In this document: piece by piece, positions 60,266 to 64,000 of the stretch
Position numbering within the stretch: the first letter of the stretch is position 1
Layout: every line of letters begins with the position of its first letter
Source: an uncultured Lachnospiraceae bacterium
Lineage (GTDB): Bacteria; Bacillota; Clostridia; Lachnospirales; Lachnospiraceae
Assembly (NCBI GenBank): GCA_903789615.1
Contig: CAIFEV010000002.1
Coordinates: 346,973-410,972, forward strand
Direction of reading: 5' to 3'
Length of the DNA: 64,000 nt
The notes under the pieces: model-generated
What the model saw: the letters and a program-made list of their open reading frames with translations, nothing else
What the model was told of the DNA's origin: nothing
The model's database searches: none
Made by a program: the position numbers and the translations under genes

Positions 60266-62782
60266 TTACAGAAATCTTGCCGTGACACTCTCCCTGCAGG
60301 CCTTGACCTCTTCGAGTGTCCCTGCGGCGACAATTCTGCCGCCCTCTTTGCCGCCTCCCGGTCCCATATCCAGGAGATAGTCCGCACTGTGAATGACATC
60401 CAGGTCGTGCTCGATCACGATGACGGTGGCACCCTGGTCGAGGAGGGTCTGGAACACGGTAAGAAGCGTACGCACGTCCCGGGGATGCAGACCGATCGTC
60501 GGCTCATCGAAGACAAATACGGAGCCCTCCTGGGGACGTCCCATCTCGGAGGCGAGCTTTAGCCGCTGCGCCTCTCCGCCGGAGAGTCCCGGCGTCTCCT
60601 CGCCCAGCGTCAGGTAGCCAAGGCCCAGGTCATGCAGCACCTGCAGGCGCTTTCGCACCACAGGAAGACTCTGGCAGGCCTCCAGCGCCTCATCCACGGT
60701 GGCCGCCATCAGCTGGGGCAGTGTATAGGACTGTCCCCTGGGATTGGTCCAGTGGATCTCTCCCGCCTGCTTTCCATACCGGGTGCCCCCGCAGTCGGGG
60801 CAGGGGATCTCCACGTCCGGCAGAAACTGCACGTCCAGACTGATGGTCCCCGTTCCGTCGCAGGTGGGGCAGCGAAGGCTTCCTGTGTTGTAGGAGAAGG
60901 CACCGGCCTTCATTCCGGCCCGCTTTGCCTCCTCGGTCTTTGCAAAGACCTTCCTCAGCTCGTCGTGAACATTGGCATAGGTTGCCACCGTGGAGCGCAC
61001 GTTGATGCCGATCGGGGTGGAGTCAATGAGCTGGGCCCTTGTGATCCCCGGCGCATCGACCGATACCACGTGGGCGGGAAGCGCCGTCCCATTAATGCTG
61101 CTCTGCAGGGCGGGGATCAGGCTCTCCAGAACGAGAGTGGTCTTTCCGGATCCCGACACCCCGGTCACGACGCAGAGCCGTCCCTTGGGAAAGACCGCGG
61201 TGAGGGGCTGCACCGTATGGATTGCCTGGGTCTGCAGCCGGATCTCTCCCTTTTCAAAGAGCGCTTCCCTGCTGCACCTTGCCCGGACCGGCTCCCCGGT
61301 ATTTCCCGCGAGAAAGGGACCGATGACGGAGCGCGGGTTCTTTTCAACCTCCTCCACGGTTCCCTCCGCGATGACCTGCCCGCCCTCCTTGCCGGCGGCA
61401 GGACCCATCTCAACCATCCAGTCCGCCTTCTTTAAGATGTTGGTGTCGTGATCCACCAGGACCACCGTGTTGCCGTCGGCGATGAGATCGTCCATCACCC
61501 CGGAGAGGCCCTCCAGGTTGGCGGGATGGAGGCCGATAGAGGGCTCATCCAGGACATAGAGGACGCCCGTGGTCCGGTTTCGCACTGCCCTGGCAAGCTG
61601 CATTCTCTGCCGCTCTCCATTGGAAAGCGTGGAGGCGGCCCGGTCCAGAGACAGGTAGCCAAGGCCAAGATCGAGGAGCCGCGCCGCAGTATCCTGAAAG
61701 GCGGTGCAGATGCTCTCTGCCATCGGGCGCAGGTACTCCGGGAGGGAGGCGGGGATCCCATCCACCCAGGAGACGAGCTCCGTCAGTGTCATCTTGCAGG
61801 CATCAGCCAGAGAGATGCCCCGAAGGCGCGGTGCCCTCGCCTCCTCCGAGAGCCTTGTCCCGTGACAGTCCGGGCAGATGTCGGTCTTCAAAAACCGCGC
61901 CACCCGCTTCATGCCCTTCTCGTCCTTCACATGGGACAGGGCGTTTTCCACCGTGTAGATGGCATTGAAATAGGTAAAGTCCATGTCCCCTGCCGCACCG
62001 GTCGTGTGGTTCTGGTAGACGATGTTCGTCTTGACCGCCGGGCCGTGAAAGACGATGTCCCGCTCCTTCGGGGTCAGGTCTTTAAAGGGGACATCGGTGC
62101 GCACGCCGAGCTTTCGCACGATGTCCTTCATCAGGGACCACATGAGGGTCTGCCAGGGCAGAACCGCCCCCTCGTCGATGGAGAGGCTCTCATCCGGCAC
62201 CAAGGTCGACTCATCCACAGTGCGCACCACGCCGGTTCCCTGGCAGGTCTTGCAGGCACCCCGGGAGTTGAACGCAAGGTCCTCCGCACCGGGGCCAAAA
62301 AAGTGGGCGCCGCAGACCGGGCAGACGATCTCCTTTTCCGCCGCCACATTCATTGTGGGCGGAACGTAGTGGCCGTTGGGGCAGCGGTGGCTTGCAAGGC
62401 GCGAGAACATCAGCCGCAGGCTGTTGAGGAGTTCGGTGGATGTGCCGAAGGTGCTGCGCACCCCGGGCACGCCGGGGCGCTGGTGCAGGGCAAGCGCCGC
62501 CGGTACGTACCGGACCTCGTCCACCTGTGCCTTCTCCGCCTGGGTCATCCGCCGCCTTGTGTAAGTGGAGAGGGCCTCCAGGTAGCGCCGGGACCCCTCC
62601 GCGTAGAGAACTCCCAGGGCCAGGGAGGACTTGCCGGATCCGGAGACCCCGGCGATCGCCGTGATCTGATGCAGGGGAATATCAACGTTGATGTTCTTTA
62701 AGTTGTGGACCCTTGCACCCCGGACCTTGATCGCCCTGGGCTGCATGTGGATGGCTCTGTCTGTTTCGGTTCGATGTTCCAT
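60266..62782 (-). CDS. Class II UvrA-like ABC ATPase (UvrA2/DrrC type)
   Basis: An 838-residue protein with two UvrA-type ATPase halves. The first Walker A is AGVSGSGKSSLALGVLYAEGSRRYLEALSTYTRR, the second VTGVSGSGKTTLVLESLIP. Signatures are LSNGERQRMQLARAV and LSGGEAQRLKLASEM, followed by DEPSIGLHPAN and DEPTIGLHPRD. Zinc-type cysteine pairs appear in CPVCGAHF, CKTCQGTG, CPDCHGTR and CPTCDGTG ... CPDCGGTRYG. It is ~100 residues shorter than canonical UvrA, with the UvrB-binding region apparently reduced. Such paralogues are linked to resistance to DNA-binding drugs. AGAGGAGAG precedes the ATG; the HTH gene is 15 bases upstream. Confidence 0.92.
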   Translation of the reverse strand: MEHRTETDRAIHMQPRAIKVRGARVHNLKNINVDIPLHQITAIAGVSGSGKSSLALGVLYAEGSRRYLEALSTYTRRRMTQAEKAQVDEVRYVPAALALHQRPGVPGVRSTFGTSTELLNSLRLMFSRLASHRCPNGHYVPPTMNVAAEKEIVCPVCGAHFFGPGAEDLAFNSRGACKTCQGTGVVRTVDESTLVPDESLSIDEGAVLPWQTLMWSLMKDIVRKLGVRTDVPFKDLTPKERDIVFHGPAVKTNIVYQNHTTGAAGDMDFTYFNAIYTVENALSHVKDEKGMKRVARFLKTDICPDCHGTRLSEEARAPRLRGISLADACKMTLTELVSWVDGIPASLPEYLRPMAESICTAFQDTAARLLDLGLGYLSLDRAASTLSNGERQRMQLARAVRNRTTGVLYVLDEPSIGLHPANLEGLSGVMDDLIADGNTVVLVDHDTNILKKADWMVEMGPAAGKEGGQVIAEGTVEEVEKNPRSVIGPFLAGNTGEPVRARCSREALFEKGEIRLQTQAIHTVQPLTAVFPKGRLCVVTGVSGSGKTTLVLESLIPALQSSINGTALPAHVVSVDAPGITRAQLIDSTPIGINVRSTVATYANVHDELRKVFAKTEEAKRAGMKAGAFSYNTGSLRCPTCDGTGTISLDVQFLPDVEIPCPDCGGTRYGKQAGEIHWTNPRGQSYTLPQLMAATVDEALEACQSLPVVRKRLQVLHDLGLGYLTLGEETPGLSGGEAQRLKLASEMGRPQEGSVFVFDEPTIGLHPRDVRTLLTVFQTLLDQGATVIVIEHDLDVIHSADYLLDMGPGGGKEGGRIVAAGTLEEVKACRESVTARFL

Positions 62783-62797
62783 TCCGCTCTCCTCTTG

Positions 62798-63136
62798 TCA
62801 CTTCCTCAGATAAATACTCACCGTAGCCTGTGAAATACCCAACATGTCAGCAATCTCCTGCTGCGTATAACGCTGCCTACGAAGTTCTTTCACCTGCTCG
62901 ATCATCGCATCCCGACCGACATTAGTATCGTACTGCGATACAGTTCTGGTCGCTCCGTATTTATTTCTCTGAACGGTTGTAGTGTACTGTATCCCATCAC
63001 GACTGCCAGTAATAGTAGCAGTTCCTTTCCTGGAATCCATTCTTGTCTTTACATCTTGAAGCCCTGAATCCTGAATGAACCTGTCCAGCGATTTAAGGAA
63101 CCCACCACTATCATGTCTTTGCAATTCATTCGCCAT
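62798..63136 (-). CDS. Small HTH DNA-binding protein cotranscribed with the UvrA-like gene
   Basis: About 112 residues from ATG 63136 (AAGGGGTGA upstream; an in-frame GTG at 63145 is less likely). The C-terminus is a resolvase/sigma-4-like helix-turn-helix: VKELRRQRYTQQEIADMLGISQATVSIYLRK. The N-terminal ~75 residues are hydrophilic (FLKSLDRFIQDSGLQDVKTRMDSRKGTATITGSRDGIQYTTTVQRNKYGATR). It is probably a regulator of the two-gene unit or a remnant replication or transposon-type DNA-binding protein. A good promoter lies just upstream. Confidence 0.8.
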   Translation of the reverse strand: MANELQRHDSGGFLKSLDRFIQDSGLQDVKTRMDSRKGTATITGSRDGIQYTTTVQRNKYGATRTVSQYDTNVGRDAMIEQVKELRRQRYTQQEIADMLGISQATVSIYLRK

Positions 63137-63164
63137 TTCAATCACCCCTTTTATTTATAAATTC

Positions 63165-63193
63165 ATAATAAATATTAACTCGTAATACTGCAA
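63165..63193 (-). promoter_or_regulatory. Promoter of the HTH-uvrA-like unit
   Basis: Minus-strand TTGCAG (63188-63193), a 17-base spacer and TATTAT (63165-63170), leaving a leader of roughly 20 bases that contains the ribosome site. Confidence 0.65.
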
Positions 63194-63831
63194 GGCAAAC
63201 ATTGAAAACGAGGTTCCCCATCGGAATTGGGAATGGATATACTCAATTTTCTCTTTCGAAAGCTCTCTTTATCCATGAAGATAGTTACAAGGAGAGATAT
63301 CTCTTAAAAATACACCTTTGTACGCCAATTCATATCATGAATCACTCCTTTGGATAGGCAAGGAGCACATTACTGAGCATCATCTTACTCTAGTAACCGC
63401 GGCCTCATGAAAATGTTTAAGCTGATTAATATCGGCGAAAAGCGTTGGCAGCGGTATACCCAAAATTTATAAGTATCTGGAGAGATAAAAGCCCGAAAAA
63501 TCCAGTTATAGAAGGAGATGGTTTTTCCTTTCCGCCTGTCGCGGAGAGCGGAAGGATACACCTGCATGCAGTACGATCCGGAATCTTCAGAGTCTGACAA
63601 GGGCGCAAAAAGATAAGGGTACCGATACTGATTTCCCCTGAAAACGGGAAATCAGCAATATGTGTATCCTCGCCCTTAATACATGTCAGGCTTTCAAACT
63701 GCTTTTTGATGTTCGAAAGCTCCGCCGGCAGGAATAGAAAGAGACCACCGGCAGGGCTGGATCCTTTAAAAATAGAATTTGGTCCTGCCAGCAGCCTCTC
63801 ATGTAATTTATCTGGTTAACCCAGCTGATAG
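63194..63831. other. Gene-poor AT-richer stretch
   Basis: No convincing protein gene was found on either strand; the open frames present are short, lack ribosome sites and resemble nothing familiar. Small symmetric elements are present: CTTTCGAAAG (63253-63262), AGAGATATCTCT (63293-63304), and a perfect 10-base-pair hairpin CTGATTTCCC / GGGAAATCAG (63628-63637 with 63646-63655) without a U-tract. Composition is clearly more AT-rich than the chromosomal genes to the left. It may be decayed mobile-element DNA. Confidence 0.5.
63628..63655. repeat. Perfect 10-bp hairpin
   Basis: CTGATTTCCC and GGGAAATCAG flank an 8-base loop. No T-tract follows on either strand, so it is not a typical terminator. 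It could be a protein-binding palindrome or an element-derived structure. Confidence 0.5.
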
Positions 63832-63912
63832 TTACAAATCGGTTCCTGAATATTTTGGCCTTATAGACGAAAAGATCAATTTGTCTGATTCATCTGTTTT
63901 TCTTACTGCCAT
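63832..63912 (-). pseudogene. Truncated short reading frame with a good ribosome site
   Basis: ATG 63912 is preceded by AGGAG at 9-base spacing and opens a 26-codon frame (begins MAVRKTDESDKLIFSSIRPK, ends at TAA 63832). The start looks like the genuine beginning of a gene that has been cut short. Its ATG overlaps the stop of the frame entering from the right edge, an operon-like arrangement. The product is not recognised. Confidence 0.3.
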
Positions 63913-64000
63913 AATAAATTTCTCCTCGCATCACGGAATCTATCCAGATCCGCTGCCATGCTCGCGCCCTCATCCAGAAGATTCATCCTACCATGTGCCG
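63903..64000 (-). CDS. Possible C-terminus of a gene entering from the right edge
   Basis: An open frame comes in from beyond the window and ends at TAA 63903. Its last ~31 codons include MNLLDEGASMAADLDRF and end in NLLWQ, with an internal Met at 63986. The sequence is protein-like (charged, amphipathic) but too short to identify. It overlaps the start of the short frame at 63832-63912. Confidence 0.3.
   Translation of the reverse strand, partial: AHGRMNLLDEGASMAADLDRFRDARRNLLWQ

Noticed and set aside
63175..63276. 33-codon minus-strand frame (begins MDKESFRKRK, ends with two cysteines) upstream of the HTH gene
   Set aside because: Protein-like but without a ribosome-binding site, and it overlaps the promoter of the HTH gene, so coding is unlikely.
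63385..63608. Two overlapping 60-71-codon minus-strand frames
   Set aside because: No ribosome site, no recognisable domain, irregular composition.
1..64000. CRISPR arrays, insertion sequences with terminal repeats, rRNA genes
   Set aside because: Scanning by eye found no regularly spaced repeats, no transposase and no rRNA segments in the window.

Overview
The window reads as chromosomal DNA of a fairly GC-rich anaerobic Firmicute, most likely a gut-type Lachnospiraceae/Clostridia member. The basis is the gene set: LplABC- and Dpp-type ABC systems, a DeoR regulator, a near-consensus CIRCE element, AzlCD, CstA, a MoxR/VWA pair, AGGAGG-type ribosome-binding sites and TTGACA/TATAAT promoters. 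The species cannot be named from the sequence. Almost all genes lie on the minus strand.

Region 1 (1-12.3 kb): a sugar-acid/uronan-type utilisation operon. In transcription order (minus strand) it holds a Gfo/Idh/MocA oxidoreductase, an LplA-like solute-binding lipoprotein, a heparinase II/III-family lyase, a TIM-barrel isomerase/epimerase, a second Gfo/Idh/MocA enzyme, a membrane-anchored AraC regulator, two LplB/LplC permeases and a YiaK-type reductase cut by the window edge. Two related operator-like inverted repeats lie upstream. No dedicated ABC ATPase is visible.

Region 2 (12.3-18.8 kb): housekeeping genes. These are transketolase, a GAF/degenerate-GGDEF protein, thioredoxin, an LCP cell-wall ligase and a FliB-like protein.

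Region 3 (18.8-31.5 kb): a dppABCDF-type peptide transporter, then a tightly overlapping run of deoR, cutC, a transglutaminase-like protein, an M28 peptidase and a GH29 alpha-L-fucosidase. Together they suggest uptake and breakdown of fucosylated (glyco)peptides. The transporter leader carries a strong promoter followed at once by an intrinsic terminator.

Region 4 (31.5-42 kb): a YcxB-like membrane protein, a membrane-anchored unknown protein and an ECF sigma factor with its own C-terminal membrane helix. Next comes a GDP-deoxyhexose/exopolysaccharide operon (undecaprenyl sugar-phosphate transferase, manC, gmd, rmd), then hypA, an exonuclease III and a ThrE-type exporter.

Region 5 (42-60 kb): an AI-2E family permease, a probable heavy-metal-domain remnant, glutamate synthase gltBD with an attenuator-like leader, MoxR/VWA, CstA with an uncharacterised partner, a GltS-like transporter, a CIRCE-controlled Hsp20, azlCD, and a divergent Crp/Fnr regulator.

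Region 6 (60-64 kb): begins at a tRNA-Arg(CCU)-like 3' fragment. It contains an HTH protein plus a class II UvrA-like ATPase, then gene-poor, AT-richer DNA. It looks like the edge of an integrated element.
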